Of a stretch of 64,000 bases of DNA, positions 35,349 through 47,291 are shown piece after piece (positions within the stretch are counted from its first letter, which is position 1; each line of letters starts with the position of its first letter). Position numbers and translations under genes: made by a program. The notes under the pieces are model-generated. The model saw only the letters and a list, made by a program, of their open reading frames with translations. It searched no databases and was not told the DNA's origin. Source of the stretch: Epiperipatus broadwayi (Eukaryota > Onychophora > Udeonychophora > Euonychophora > Peripatidae); the NCBI GenBank assembly GCA_028023455.1, contig JAQFVV010012405.1, positions 7,481,291-7,545,290 on the forward strand, written 5' to 3'.

Positions 35349-36123
35349 TGGTCAAGCTAATTCTTTTTATTCTCTTATCTATATCTTTCCTCTGACTTTT
35401 TAATTATATAAGAGCCCCAAGGGCTAGTTTGCTTTTCAATTAATTTATAAAACAATCATTTCCATTTACAAAAATATTTCATACTTTTCTTATACTTTTT
35501 TCTAAAAAAGTACGTTCAAATACCTTTTTTTTTTATTTAAAAAGAAATAATTTTTAAAGTTTTGCATCTGTGCAAATATATTGAGCTGATATTTTAAGTC
35601 AGCTCATATATATATAAGCTCACATATTTATAATTTCATCATAGATATTTTCCGAAGTTAAATAGTTTGTAAAATAAAAATTAACAAATGATTTTAATTT
35701 AATGGGAAGGGTAAAATCTTAAACTTTTATTTTTGCTATAGATTTGAGCAAAAATTTGTTTTAAAAAAAAAAAGAAAAAAGATAAAATATAATTTGTCAA
35801 AAATGTTAAAAGTGTTTAATTAAAAGGGAGAAAACTCGAGAGATAAAAGGGTGGGGGAAAGAAAACAAAATTAGATTGTTGGTAGTAATTAGACTCTATT
35901 GTTGAAACTTTCACAAACTAAAAGTATTTGGTTAATAATTGCTGTTACGCTAATTAAAAAGAAAAAAAAAAGATAAGAGAAAGAGAGATAAAATCGCTTT
36001 TAGAGTAGGTCAGTTGACTTGAGAGACCAGCAAGGACAATAAAGAAAAAAAAGAGAGAAGCTGTGCTCCGAATAAGAAATTATTATAGAAATTTTTTTTT
36101 GCGGACTCTTTTCAAATGCATAG

Positions 36124-36342
36124 TGGCTAAAGCTATCAAAACCTTCCCCTTTGGGGAATTGGCCGACACTCCATCTGAATGAAGCTACCGAAAGAGTCAA
36201 GGAATGGAAAGAAATGTATATTGCTAGATGGACAACCAAAGGAACATCCATGGACACATTCTCATATAGAAGGACAAAGGCACGACAAATGGAATGTGAA
36301 TCTATGAAAGTCAGGCCACTTCACTCTGATCGATCAGGGTAA
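36124..36342 (+). CDS. Small open frame inside the 5' LTR
   Basis: About 72 open codons in U3, ahead of the TATA box, without an ATG at the front (the longest reading begins at a TTG at 36151; the first in-frame ATG encodes the M of WKEMYIA). The product would be basic and hydrophilic (NEATERVKEWKEM, RTKARQMECESMKVRP) with no recognised domain. The same frame stays open in the 3' LTR (39052-39249), where a 6-base insertion (codons for PE) keeps the frame. This may be a captured exon or chance; a product is unproven. Confidence 0.25.
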   Translation, partial: WLKLSKPSPLGNWPTLHLNEATERVKEWKEMYIARWTTKGTSMDTFSYRRTKARQMECESMKVRPLHSDRSG

Positions 36343-36584
36343 TTATAAACTTTTCAATTAATGGGAACTTTAGTTAAAGCGTAATAGAACTTTATTTTTG
36401 ATTTATCTTTCGTTTATTATATTTGTTACAAATGTTTCAACAATAGAGGTGGTGAAATAAATTTATTTAATATTGTAATCTATTTATGTTAATTCTCATT
36501 AAATGTTTTTATGCAATATTGGTATGACTGTATATTAAATTATTTAATATCTGTTCGATCTAGAGGGTAACAACAGGGTGAGGG

Positions 36585-36592
36585 TATAAAAG
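36585..36592 (+). promoter_or_regulatory. TATA box of 5' LTR
   Basis: TATAAAAG preceded by gggtgaggg and followed by a less AT-rich stretch, as in an RNA polymerase II core promoter. The 3' LTR has the same at 39492-39499. Confidence 0.7.
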
Positions 36593-37244
36593 TGTGCTGC
36601 CAAGCAACAGAGAACCTTAGGGCATCACTTGTTTGTTAGCAGAAAATAAGGGAAGTGTTGAAAGTATAAGAAAACAAAAGACACTTATACGTTCATTTTA
36701 AGTTTTTGCAAGTTATTTATTTACCAAATAAAGTGGGGTTTAAAAATAAACTTCAGGAAAGATTATATGCTATAAGTCGCCTTTGTATACATGCCTGCTA
36801 GAATCCGCAGTATTAGTGTCAGCGCGAGTAAATGCATGGTAGATATTTGGGAAGAATACTTAGAAAGTTAACAGTTTGAAAATCAGAAATTGTAAGTCAG
36901 TTCTCTCTGGATCGGGCAGAAATATAATGTTATTAATAATAATAATAATAAAGGAAAGTTTTTTTTTGTATCCAACGTATATTTGAATTCTTTAATTATT
37001 TATAATAATTAGTTAGTGTCCTTAAGTGAAAACCCCTGTCAGATTATAAACAAAATTTGTAATCGGTGAATCACCGTTCGAAAATAAATAAGACCAGGTT
37101 TACATAAAGCTTCGTGGCCAGGTTCCAAGAGAGAAATCCTTGGTGGCGCCCTCAGCGGCAATTCTAATAATTAAGATTCAGTTATTAGGGGAAGGAAAAG
37201 AATTGTAGTGTCACAGAGGAGGTTAGAGGAGAAAAGTTAGAAAA

Positions 37245-37262
37245 TGGCACCCAATGTGGGGC
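37245..37262 (+). promoter_or_regulatory. Primer-binding site (lysine tRNA type)
   Basis: tggcacccaatgtggggc matches 16 of 18 bases of the complement of the lysine tRNA-1,2 3' end (tggcgcccaacgtggggc), a primer used by several retroelements. Both differences are transitions. It lies 29 bases after the LTR end, farther than the usual few bases. Confidence 0.65.
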
Positions 37263-37429
37263 GGGCTCGTTAACAAGAGAAATGCCCAGAGATCAGAGTT
37301 GAAAAAAAAAAAGAAAGAAAAAAAAATTTAGTAAGGGTGGTGGATTTCAGATGGTGGTGGTATGTCAGTATTCTCGTAGGGAGGGTTATGAGTTCGAATA
37401 TAAAATTAAAGAAAACAAAAGAATAAAAT

Positions 37430-38435
37430 ATGATTGAGGACGAAAGTAGCATGGAAAGCCCGGTGGTAACATTTAAAAACCCCGAGCGGTGTCAGTTACA
37501 AGAAATATTGAGAGCTATCGCTGAGCTCAAAGAAATTGTAATGGAAGACTGTAAAGAAATAAAAGAAATGAAAGGCATGATACAAGAATTGAGGAAAGAT
37601 GTGAATGAATTAAAAGAGAGGGAAAAGAATAGGAACAATAAAAAAAAGGAAGTCATAGACCCAGCGGACCATAAAGTCAGTAAAGAGGAAGAAAAGACAG
37701 AAAACGAAGAGACAGAGCAGTTTACAGGGGAAACTAAAGGAATCCCGAACAAGAAGGCTATACAAATAAACCGAGAGAAAGAGGTAATGGAAAGAAAGCT
37801 CAACGAATCTGGAGAAGAGTTCGATAGGGTCACGTTGGCGAAATTTATACACATAAAAACATTTAAAGGGGAAAGGGAGGAAAGCCCTTTTGACTACTTG
37901 GACAGTCTAGGTGATTTTTTCTACGTCCATAAGTTGAAAGAAAAAGAGAAGATCATAATAGCAACGAGCCATTTGAGTGGTTCCGCTAGGGAATGGTGGA
38001 AGGCGGTAAATTACAAACCCCAACATTCCAAGAATATCGAACTATGATTTTGTGAGGGTTTTGGAGCATGGAGAAACAAGAAACCATATGCATGAAGATA
38101 TCGCAAGAAAAGTATAAAGCGGACAAAGCGGTATGTATGGTCAGTTTTTCCAAAGTCAAGCAGCAAAATTGAGAGCCTTGGAGGCATATCCGATGGATCA
38201 ATTCCAGATAATGTGAACTATCAGATTTAGCCTTCTGTCAGGTGTGCAACGTAAGTTGGCCGAAAACCATCGGCTATCCATTGAGGAAGCATTAGAAATA
38301 TTACAAGATATAGAATGGGAGGACCAGGGGGTAGGTGGAGAAAGTAAAGTTAGATGGGAGAACTGTAACGAACCCGCGAGTACGAGTAACTATAACCCCA
38401 AGAAAAGTTGGGACAAGTCACCTCGGGGCAATTAA
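37430..38435 (+). pseudogene. gag gene of LTR retrotransposon, frame-broken
   Basis: An ATG at 37430 opens 205 codons. Residues about 20-70 are a predicted coiled coil (LQEILRAIAELKEIV, IKEMKGMIQELRKDVNEL), followed by a charged linker. A retrotransposon gag capsid-type block at about 140-200 reads IKTFKGEREESPFDYL and ATSHLSGSAREWWKAV, matching the FxG...pxxWL...LxGxAxxWW signature of Ty3/Gypsy gag. The frame stops at 38047. Further gag continues in other frames (KADKAV, LLSGVQRKLAENHRLSIEEAL, LEILQDIEWE) to a stop at about 38435. No CCHC zinc knuckle is visible. The late frameshifts suggest decay rather than programmed frameshifting, because nothing pol-like follows. Confidence 0.78.
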
Positions 38436-38477
38436 AGTTTTTTTTTATTGTTTTTTTTTATATGACAAATGGGGCAA

Positions 38478-40123
38478 TGAGCTGATATTTTAAGTCAGCT
38501 CATATATATATATAAGCTCACATATTTATAATTTCGTCATAGATATTTTCCGAAGTTAAATAGTTTGTAAAATAAAAATTAACAAATGATTTTAATTTAA
38601 TGGGAAGGGTAAAATCTTAAACTTTTATTTTTGCTATAGATTTGAGCAAAAATTTGTTTTAAAAAAAAAAAGAAAAAAGATAAAATATAATTTATTGTCA
38701 AAAATGTTAAAAGTGTTTAATTAAAAGGGAGAAAACTCGAGAGATAAAAGGGTGGGGGAAAGAAAACAAAATTAGATTGTTGGTAGTAATTAGACTCTAT
38801 TGTTGAAACTTTCACAAACTAAAAGTATTTGGTTAATAATTGCTGTTACGCTAATTAAAAAGAAAAAAAAAGATAAGAGAAAGAGAGATAAAATCGCTTT
38901 TAGAGTAAGTCAGTTGACTTGAGAGACCAGCAAGGACAATAAAGAAAAAAAAGAGAGAGAAGCTGTGCTCCGAATCAGAAATTATTATAGAAATTTATTT
39001 TGCGGACTCTTTTCAAATGCATAGCGGCTAAAGCTATCAAAACCTTCCCCTTTGGGGAATTGGCCGACACTCCATCTGAATGAAGCTACCGAAAGAGTCA
39101 AGGAATGGAAAGAAATGTATATTGCTAGCCGGACAACCAAAGGAACATCCATGGACACACCAGAATTCTCATATACAAGGACAAAGGCACGACAAATGGA
39201 ATGTGAATCTATGAAAGTCAGGCCACTTCGCTCTGATCGATCAGGGTAATTATAAACTTTTCAATTAATGGGAACTTTAGTTAAAGCGTAATAGAACTTT
39301 ATTTTTGATTTATCTTTCGTTTATTATATTTGTTACGAATGTTTCAACAATAGAGGTGGGGAAATAAATTTATTTAATATTGTAAACTATTTATGTTAAT
39401 TCTCGTTAAATATTTTTATGCAATATTGGTATGACTGTATATTAAATTATTTAATATCTGTTCGATCTAGAGGGTAACAACAGGGTGGGGGTATAAAAGT
39501 GCGCTGCCAAGCAACAGAGAACCTTAGGGCGTTACTTGCTTGTTAGCAGAAAATAAGGGAAGTGTTGAAAGTATAAGAAAACGAAAGACACTTATACGTT
39601 CATTTTAAGTTTTTGCAAGTTATTTATTTACCAAATAAAGTGGGGTTTAAAAATAAACTTCAGGAAAGATTATATACTATAAGTCGCCTTTGTATACACG
39701 CCTGCTAGAATCCGCAGTGTTAGTGTCGGCGCGAGTAAATCCATGGTAGATATTTGGGAAGAATACTTAGAAAGTTAACAGTTTGAAAATCAGAAATTGT
39801 AAGTCAGTTCTCTCTGGATCGGGCAGAAATATAATGTTATTAATAATAATAATAATAAAGGAAAGTTTTTTTTTTGTATCCAACGTATATTTGAATTCTT
39901 TAATTATTTATAATAATTAGTTAGTGTCCTTAAGTGAAAACCCCTGTCAGATTATAAACAAAATTTGTAATCGGTGAATCGCCGTTTGAAAATAAATAAG
40001 ACCAGGTTTACGTAAAGCTTCGTGGCCAGGTTCAAAAAGAGAAATCCTTGGTGGCGCCCTCGGCGGCGATTCTAATAATTAAGATTCAGTTATTAGGGGA
40101 AGGAAAAGAATTGTAGTGTCACA
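38478..40123 (+). repeat. 3' LTR
   Basis: 1646 bp, the partner of 35582-37215. The sequence just ahead (aaatggggcaa) is a poor polypurine tract. It keeps CpG at many sites where the 5' LTR has CpA or TpG. TATA at 39492-39499 and AATAAA at 39634-39639. Confidence 0.88.
39052..39249 (+). CDS. Small open frame inside the 3' LTR
   Basis: Counterpart of the 5' LTR frame (65 codons from TTG), identical over most of its length apart from scattered substitutions and the in-frame PE insertion after SMDT. No ATG at its front and no known domain. Confidence 0.25.
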   Translation: MGNWPTLHLNEATERVKEWKEMYIASRTTKGTSMDTPEFSYTRTKARQMECESMKVRPLRSDRSG

Positions 40124-40124
40124 A

Positions 40125-41580
40125 TATATATATTGAACAACTCTTTAAATTTTTTTTAGCTTTTAGTTTTTAATAAATTTATTTTTATTTGTGAACTTAA
40201 AGTTTTTATTTTAAATTAATGTAACGGCATATTTATATATCGTTACAATATATATATACACAAATATTTGTAAATAGATTTTACAATATGCCAACAGCTA
40301 TTTTTTTATCCCAGATCACCAAATAAGATTAAGTTTATGAACAAAATTTCTCCAGTTTATGTTAAAAGCATATACTTTTCATCCATTCTATATTATTCTT
40401 TTGGAGTTTCAAGTGCAGTATTTTGCATAATAAAATGTTTTCTAAGCAGAACACTAAAATTTTTTAAAAAATTTACGAACATATTAAAAATTAATACTGA
40501 CTTAAAAACATCAAAACAATTAGAAAGATTGTAGTTTCTTGATGATAAAAAAATATTGTAAAAAGAGATTTGCACCCAGAGAATATTTAATTGTGATGAA
40601 AGTTATACATTTTGCTACTCATTTTATTTAAAAAATAAAAGTACAGTATAATAATTTTTTTTCTTATTCTTATTTTTTTTAGTGTATGAATGAGTGAACG
40701 CATACTCAATAAAATATATGTAAAACCATTCCCTTGATTTATTATTAAAATTATATTTTTTAAAAAAATTGTTTATACTATAATCTTAATTTATATATGG
40801 ATACTATTTATATTAAAAATGTCTGTTATATATATGTTGGAACATTACTGAATATTTGCAGTTCAATAAACACTATATGTTATATTTTTAATCAAAGTTC
40901 ACCAACAAATTGTAAGCTATTATACATGATGTACAATGTACATGAGGGAGAGGAGCTAGGAACAAATATAATGAATATCATGTTGCTACTGATTGTCTGA
41001 CAAAGTAATCTAAATTACAAATGACCTATTTTGTGAATGTTCATTTAATATATTGACTGCTTACATAGTTTTTTCAGAAGGTTATTTGATAAGTATATCC
41101 TTTAATAATTATTTTACCTCACATAATTTGTTATTTAGAAAGTATTTCTTCAAATTTTTGTAGTAAAAATGTAAGCAAAGAAAGGTAATGGTTAAACACT
41201 GATGGTGCAAAACTTATTTTGAACAAAATGTCAAATTTCCATAACTGTAAAGATTATATGAATTTAGATTTTCTTAAGATATCACTTTTTATTTAATCTG
41301 AAATAAATTAACTACAAACACACCTTTAAATGTAAACTAAAATATATAAATAAAAACCCTATACATTAAAAATATTCCTAATCAGGATAGCATCCAGTAA
41401 TTTAGCCTCTGGGCAAAATGAAATGATTGTGCCTTTCTAAAAATTTTAAAATACTATTACTAATGAAAAGTTACTATTGAATAAAAAATAAAAAATGTAT
41501 AGATAATATTTTAGTTTACAATAAATTGTGTTAATTATAAATTACAAATGAATATAATAAATTTAAATATAATGATAATA
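40125..41580. other. AT-rich interval, nothing recognised
   Basis: Only short, low-complexity open frames. No repeat match seen. Confidence 0.55.
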
Positions 41581-41587
41581 CTAATAG

Positions 41588-41795
41588 CTCTAAACAAGCT
41601 TTTTTCTTCTTCTGATAAATGGCACAAGAAAAATAATTTAAAAATCTCTATCTAGAATTATCCTTATCCCCAAACCGGTTTCAAGCTGATCACTCTCCTC
41701 AGTGAGGGGCTAAGATATTTATACCCTAGATATAAAATACCAACTCAAGCGCAGTGTTTATCTATAAATATAATAACTAAATTAAATTTTAGAAT
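41588..41795 (+). repeat. Family C repeat, left arm only
   Basis: The landmarks gctctaaacaagctttttt, gataaatggcacaag, ccccaaaccggtttcaagct, ctcctcagtgaggggcta and ataaaataccaactcaag occur in the same order as in 32951-33150. The right arm is absent. Confidence 0.7.
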
Positions 41796-41865
41796 ATAAA
41801 AAATGATACAGAATACAATTTTTTGTAATGGAGAAATATATCATAAATATAATATAATGATAATA

Positions 41866-42270
41866 ACTATATAAACAAACCTCCACACTAGAGTCATTTT
41901 TTAAACAATATGAGAAAACTGTAAGGATACTTTTGTCCCAGCCACAAGATAAAGTCTTTAAGAAAATAAGAATGACCATCTTTATTTAACATTGTCTAAT
42001 ATTGGCACAAAGTAAATTTTAATGTTTCATAAGTGGTAATAAGAATATTAAATTAAGAAATAGATTTAAAATGAATGATTTATACATTCATGCTCTCACT
42101 TCTAGACACTTATGATTGGTTCATGAATTACTATGCGAGTTTATAAGATGGTCACTCTTATTTCCTTAAAGACTTTATCTTGTGGTTGGGGTGAGAGGGT
42201 TCTTACAGTTTTATCATCTTGTTTAAAAAATGATGCTGGTGTGGAAGTTTGTTTAATTTCTATATAGTTA
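41866..42270. repeat. Inverted repeat, ~115-bp arms, 165-bp loop
   Basis: The left arm (actatataaacaaacctcca ... gtctttaagaaaataagaat) and the right arm (ttatttccttaaagacttta ... gtgtggaagtttgttta) are reverse complements with scattered mismatches. Not linked to the named families. Confidence 0.82.
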
Positions 42271-43134
42271 CGATTTAAACCCTGTGCTTATAGAGTATTA
42301 TATAATGATAATAATTACTGTGTTGTACAAATTATTGAAAAATTATCATAACTGAACACCAATGCTTTTAGAGCTGAACCTTGACTATAATATCATTAAA
42401 AGTATTTGTTTTTATAGGAAATAATTGATAGATAATTAAATTTGATAATCTATTTTGTTCTTGAGGTAATAATCATTAAAATTAAATTTCAATGGGGATA
42501 CAAAGTGACGTTATTTTGAGATTGTGGTAACCTGTTTAGAGAATGAAGTCTAAAACAATAAAATACTTCATTTTATGTCTGACTGTTTTAGTAATGAATA
42601 GACTGCTTGCTTTGATGCATCTATGTCAGTAACAGAGATGAATTTAGATGGGGATTTTGACTGAAGTTATATGTTAAGGCAAGTTAAGTCAGAAATTTCA
42701 CTCTGAGCAAAAAATCAAATGCCTACTTGACCATCAGTAAAATATAACTTATTAATCCTTTTTGGCCTTTATTAAGTAAAATACTTACAAGCAAAAGATG
42801 TTTAAAATGTTCCCACAAAAATAACTGGTTCATGGCAGTCAAGTGCCTGTAATTGAATTCGGATTTTGACTTGTTGATATCAAATTAAAGCTTAATATAA
42901 AAGTGTGTTTCTAATCCAAAATAACAAAACTTAGATATTTGTTATAAAGTATTGGTCCTAAAAATCCTTTTTCTTGCTTTCTACAGAGATGACAGTCACA
43001 AAAGGTTTATATAGAATACATTTGATTCATTAAAAAGATAATATGAAAGTGGACTAAGCAGATTAATGGAAAAAATTACAGTTCGACAACTGATGTCTTA
43101 AATTGGACTCAAGAATTATAAAAGTTCTAACAAA

Positions 43135-43265
43135 TACAACAAATGAGATAGATGGATGAAATAAAAAAGTTTGCAGAAGTAATGTGAAAAAAAGCTATGG
43201 ATTGGATGAACTAGCATGGAGAAATCTTCATTCTACAATGGATAAATAATATTTTGAAAAAATGA
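43135..43265 (+). mobile_element. RTE LINE 3' tip
   Basis: aatgagatagatggatgaaa, aagtttgcagaagtaatgtg, gagaaatcttcattctacaa and gataaataat match the last ~130 bases of the RTE copies (MDEIRK...ETFILQW). Heavily decayed. Confidence 0.65.
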
Positions 43266-43269
43266 TGGT

Positions 43270-44485
43270 GAGACTACATAATTTTTTAATAAAGATTATT
43301 TTTCAGATATGGTACTTAATATTCATTTAATTCTAGAGTCTAAAATATAGTTCGCTGATGCTATGTTCTATAGAGATTTAAAAACGATTAAATACTTATA
43401 TGCCTTATCAATTAATATATTTTCCATGATATTTTTTCAAAAAAATATTAAATATATTTATTGATATGGATTTTAATCTAAAAATAATTTAATGGAATTT
43501 TTTTTCTAAAAACATTATTAATAATAAGTGATGTTAAATATTTTTGAATCTCTAATAAATCTGACCTGCAGTAAACTACAGAGTTTAAGGTCTATGGATT
43601 AAAGTCCATCTCTACTATTTCTGGTACTTAAACTTCTTAAGAATTCCTGTGCAGTAAAATTTTTCATTATTATTATAGTAAATCATATAGACTTGTATCA
43701 AAATATGATAACAGTGATAAAAGATCCTTAAGAAGTAAGATCTACAGTGTTTCTAAAGATGTTGACATTGCCGTAAAACTTTTTGAAAAGTCAAAAAAGC
43801 CATGGGTGCAATGCCTGTAAGAAGATGACATCCTCTGCATTCATGGTATACATTGCACTACATTATAATAACATTGGTTTTACAGTTAGTGCACCAATAT
43901 TTTTGCATATGGTATTTATTTATATAATGATTTCAAAGAAAGAATCATAACTGGCTATGAATATGAGAAGTACTTCTTGAAATCGCTCAGCCATTTAATT
44001 TAGTTTTCTATTTGTTGACAGCTTTACGTTGGAAGTGTGATAGCACGATTTAATATTATCATAATTAGTTAATAATAACTAGTTAACTATTTATTTACAA
44101 ATAATTAAATAAAACTTGAATTGTCCATGGTGAACTACTGAAACAAAGATTTGGAAAAACACTTATATTATTTGTATGGCCAATAATTATTTTGTGGATG
44201 AAATATTTGAAGACTATCATATACATATATTAGGTTTTTCAACTTTTTGAAATAGCTTTATGTATAATAGAATTATTAGGATTTTTGATAGAAATCCAGT
44301 TAGATTGTTTGCAATTAATTTAATGATGCATTTATTGATAATTCCTTATTTCTAAGTCCACATTGGCAAACCAAGTTCATTGTTCTATGCATCTGTTATT
44401 CTTGGACAAAATCATTCTCTATACAGTGAATTCTCTTAGTGTTCTATTTAAACTACAATTCATTATATGTGATAATATGTGGGAA
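43270..44485. other. Interval without genes
   Basis: About 43565-43690 faintly resembles the family E SINE area at 12960-13045. Otherwise nothing recognised. Confidence 0.4.
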
Positions 44486-44490
44486 TATTT

Positions 44491-44762
44491 TCATAATCTA
44501 TCATTAAATGTTGAATATATAGAAGATTTTAAACTTTATTTAAACTTTTCAAATACAAACAATTTATTAGTAATAACTTACAAATAGACAACACTGGTTA
44601 GTAATTACACAATGTTTTGAGTGTTCTCCATTCTTCTTCATTGTGTAATTACTAATATGTGCTGTCTATTTGAGTGTTATTACTAATAAGTTGTTTGTAT
44701 TTGAAAAGTTTAAATAAAGTTTAAAATTTTCTATATATTTAACATTTAATGATAGATGATGA
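44491..44762. repeat. SINE family D, inverted pair
   Basis: About 44491-44614 is the 3' half of D in reverse and 44639-44762 the same half forward (cattgtgtaattactaat, ttattactaataagttgtt, aaataaagtttaaaatttt), around a 24-base loop. The tRNA head is absent. It has the same arrangement as 14050-14502. Confidence 0.85.
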
Positions 44763-45374
44763 ATACCATAATTCACTAAAATTATAAATGTTACTTAAAT
44801 TTTTAGATCTTCTAGAAAATTTTCAATGTATCAGTTAAAAAAATATATCTATTCTATTCTTTTTCTTTAGATCTAAAGTTAGAACGAAAGAAATATATGT
44901 TATATAATATATATACATTGCCTTTTGAACTATGTTTTTGGCATCTAGCATTGATAAATCACAATTCTGATGCAATATTTATCACCATGGTTAGTTATTT
45001 AAAAATTTGAATAAACATTTTAATTTTATAAATAAATAATAATAACAACGACAATCATATCCCCCCCTCTCTCTCTCTCTTTTAATTCTTATATGTAGTA
45101 ATTATTTTTCTTTTAGAAAGAATTTTGCTATAAGTTTAAAAAAAAAAAATGTTTTGTTTTCAGCTTGTTATTTATTTAAAGTCTTAACATTATCAGAGAT
45201 AACTGAAGTATTAAACAAGTAAATGCCAATTTATTTTACTTTTTATATATATAAAAAAAACTAATTAGATATGATTGTATACTAAAAAATGAATGACTAT
45301 ACATAATTAATAGTGACACTAATTTTTGTATTAGTTATATCTATATTGTATTTTATTATATATAGAGCTCACAA

Positions 45375-45750
45375 ATAAGCTCTTAACAAGCTTTGCAGAA
45401 TATCCCCAATCCCAGACCGGTTTCTGCTACTGGTTTCCTCAGCAAGGTGCTAGGATATTCAAGCATTAGATTAAAAATACCAGGACAAAAACAGCACTTT
45501 ATAACTATTAAATAGAAAATCTTAAATTGTCAGACATTCATATGCCTTCCAATCCAGTTATCTAACTTAAATAGCCATATGGGACTGAACCAAGTTCAGA
45601 TACACCATACATTAATAGCTTTAGCAATATAAATTCACCAAAGCCTTAATAGCAAAAAATAAAATTACAAAGAAATAAAGTCATATGTCACATGACCTAA
45701 TTTAACAAACTTGTATAAAACTTGTTAAATTAGGTCATGCGACATATAAC
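45375..45750 (+). repeat. Family C repeat with terminal hairpin
   Basis: The landmarks gctcttaacaagctttg, agaccggtttctgctactgg, cctcagcaaggtgctagga, aaaataccaggac and cttccaatccagttatctaa follow family C order. It ends in a hairpin: catgacctaatttaacaa / ttgttaaattaggtcatg at about 45695-45742. Confidence 0.72.
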
Positions 45751-45759
45751 TTGATTTCT

Positions 45760-47285
45760 TGTAATTGTACTTTATGTATACACACATATTTTGCAAAGAA
45801 GTGTAGAATGTTTTGAATTATAATATCTGGTACTTAAAGCCAAAGACTAAGTTATATTTTATGTGTACTGTATTTTCAGAAATGGTCATTAAATTACTTA
45901 TATTCTGCCATTTTTGCATGAATATTATTTATTTTCACTGGTCCTTTAAAAAACACTGTATCAAGAGTTCATCATATTACACTCATTTAATAAATATTTA
46001 TGTATTATATTTTTCAGATTCTTTATAAATATTTCTTTTAAGAATGTAAACATTATTTTATATAATTTAAAATTATGTTTTTGCTTTTATAAATAGACAA
46101 ATATACCTTAAATTTTAAATTTATTTTTATTTGGTTCCAAGTTTATGTAGATCCATCACATGATATAAAATAGCAGCTGCTTGTGACTAATAGATGTTTA
46201 TTAGTAAATAAACATAAAATCACCTGTAGAAAAAAAAACTAGTTCAAGCTTCCTTGGACTTAAGTCAATTTTATTAAGTCACAATTAAGCAATAATCGTA
46301 GATTTAAAAAATAAAGATCACGTGTCAGCGTATAAATTAACATGTTTAGAAATTTTATAACAAAAATAACTCAGAAGTTCATCCAAGTTTAATTTTTTAC
46401 TATTATTTAAAAATGGAAAAAAGTATTTTACTGTGAATAAAGAAATTATGTTTAGTGCTTATATATATATATGCACAGTATATGTATAATTTGCTATATC
46501 ATTCAGTATTGCTTCCCAGAATGCATCACTCCAATATGAATATGCAATAATTTAAAAATTATATTATTTTTTTAATAATTAAAATGGATTATGCTATATA
46601 TTTTTTTATTTATTTAAAAACAACAAAATCAAACAATAAAATTTTGCCTAATTTCTAGAAGATTAGAAAGTATTTTCGCATTACAAATGAATTAAAAACA
46701 TTTGCTTTTAAAACAAGTTTTTTTATTTCAAACAAAAATTTATTTTAAATTTTTAACTTGGTGTAAATTTTAAATGAGTTTTTTTTAAAAAAAAAAAAAA
46801 AAAAAAAGATTCTGGTATTCAGGTGACGTCAATGTAATTAAAATTCTCACTTGAAAATAAATCAAAGATTAATTTCTATTATAACTATAAAAACAAAACA
46901 AAACCAATTGTAGGTGAACAAAAATTATTATATCGTAAATTTTTACCTAATACCCTCCTCACATGCTAATGTATATATATGATGGGTGAGTATAAAACTT
47001 AACATGGTATTTTTAAAAATTTAAGTTTATATAAATGTTTTAAATAAAAGGATTATTAACATTTTTGGCAATATCTACTTAACCCCCCCCCCATCCAAAA
47101 TCTGTCTCTAAATCTTTTATATACGTACATGTATGTACACACATTACTATTAAATATATACAGAACAAATATTTCAAAGGATAAAAAAATTATACTATAT
47201 AAACATATATTTTTTCTTGAACAAGAGAGATTATAAAAATAATTAATACAATATAATATTATAATAAACTATGAAAAAGACTATC
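45760..47285. other. AT-rich interval, nothing recognised
   Basis: Includes an A homopolymer of about 22 at 46786-46807, a 10-base poly(C) at 47083-47092 and (TA)n patches. No coding signal, and in particular no downstream thrombospondin exon was identified. Confidence 0.5.
47083..47092. repeat. Poly(C) tract of 10
   Basis: C homopolymer in AT-rich DNA. Confidence 0.95.
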
Positions 47286-47291
47286 ATTGAA

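Larger units (their letters stand above)
35582..37215 (+). repeat. 5' LTR
   Basis: 1634 bp, TG...CA termini. Contains a TATA box (36585-36592), an AATAAA (36727-36732) and an open frame at about 36124-36342. If transcription starts about 30 bases after the TATA, U3 is about 1.03 kb, R about 130 bases and U5 about 0.47 kb. Relative to the 3' LTR it has lost many CpG sites. Confidence 0.88.
35582..40123 (+). mobile_element. LTR retrotransposon, gag-only (Gypsy-like)
   Basis: Two direct repeats of about 1.64 kb (35582-37215 and 38478-40123), both starting TGAGCTG and ending GTGTCACA, flank a 1.26-kb interior. Target flanks are AT-only (atatat on both sides), consistent with a 4- or 6-bp duplication but not decisive in such sequence. 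The interior has a primer-binding site and a frame-broken gag, and then runs straight into the 3' LTR. There is no protease, reverse transcriptase, RNase H or integrase. The LTRs differ at about 3% of sites over the part I compared, so insertion is not very recent. It must have moved, if at all, with proteins from a relative. Confidence 0.85.

Noticed and set aside
37492-37854. Two minus-strand open frames opposite gag
   Set aside because: Shadows of the gag frame with low-complexity Ser/Phe composition and no family.
40124-40129. Firm 6-bp target duplication (atatat) for the LTR element
   Set aside because: Both flanks are pure AT alternation, so a match of 4 or 6 bases is expected by chance; kept only as consistent.
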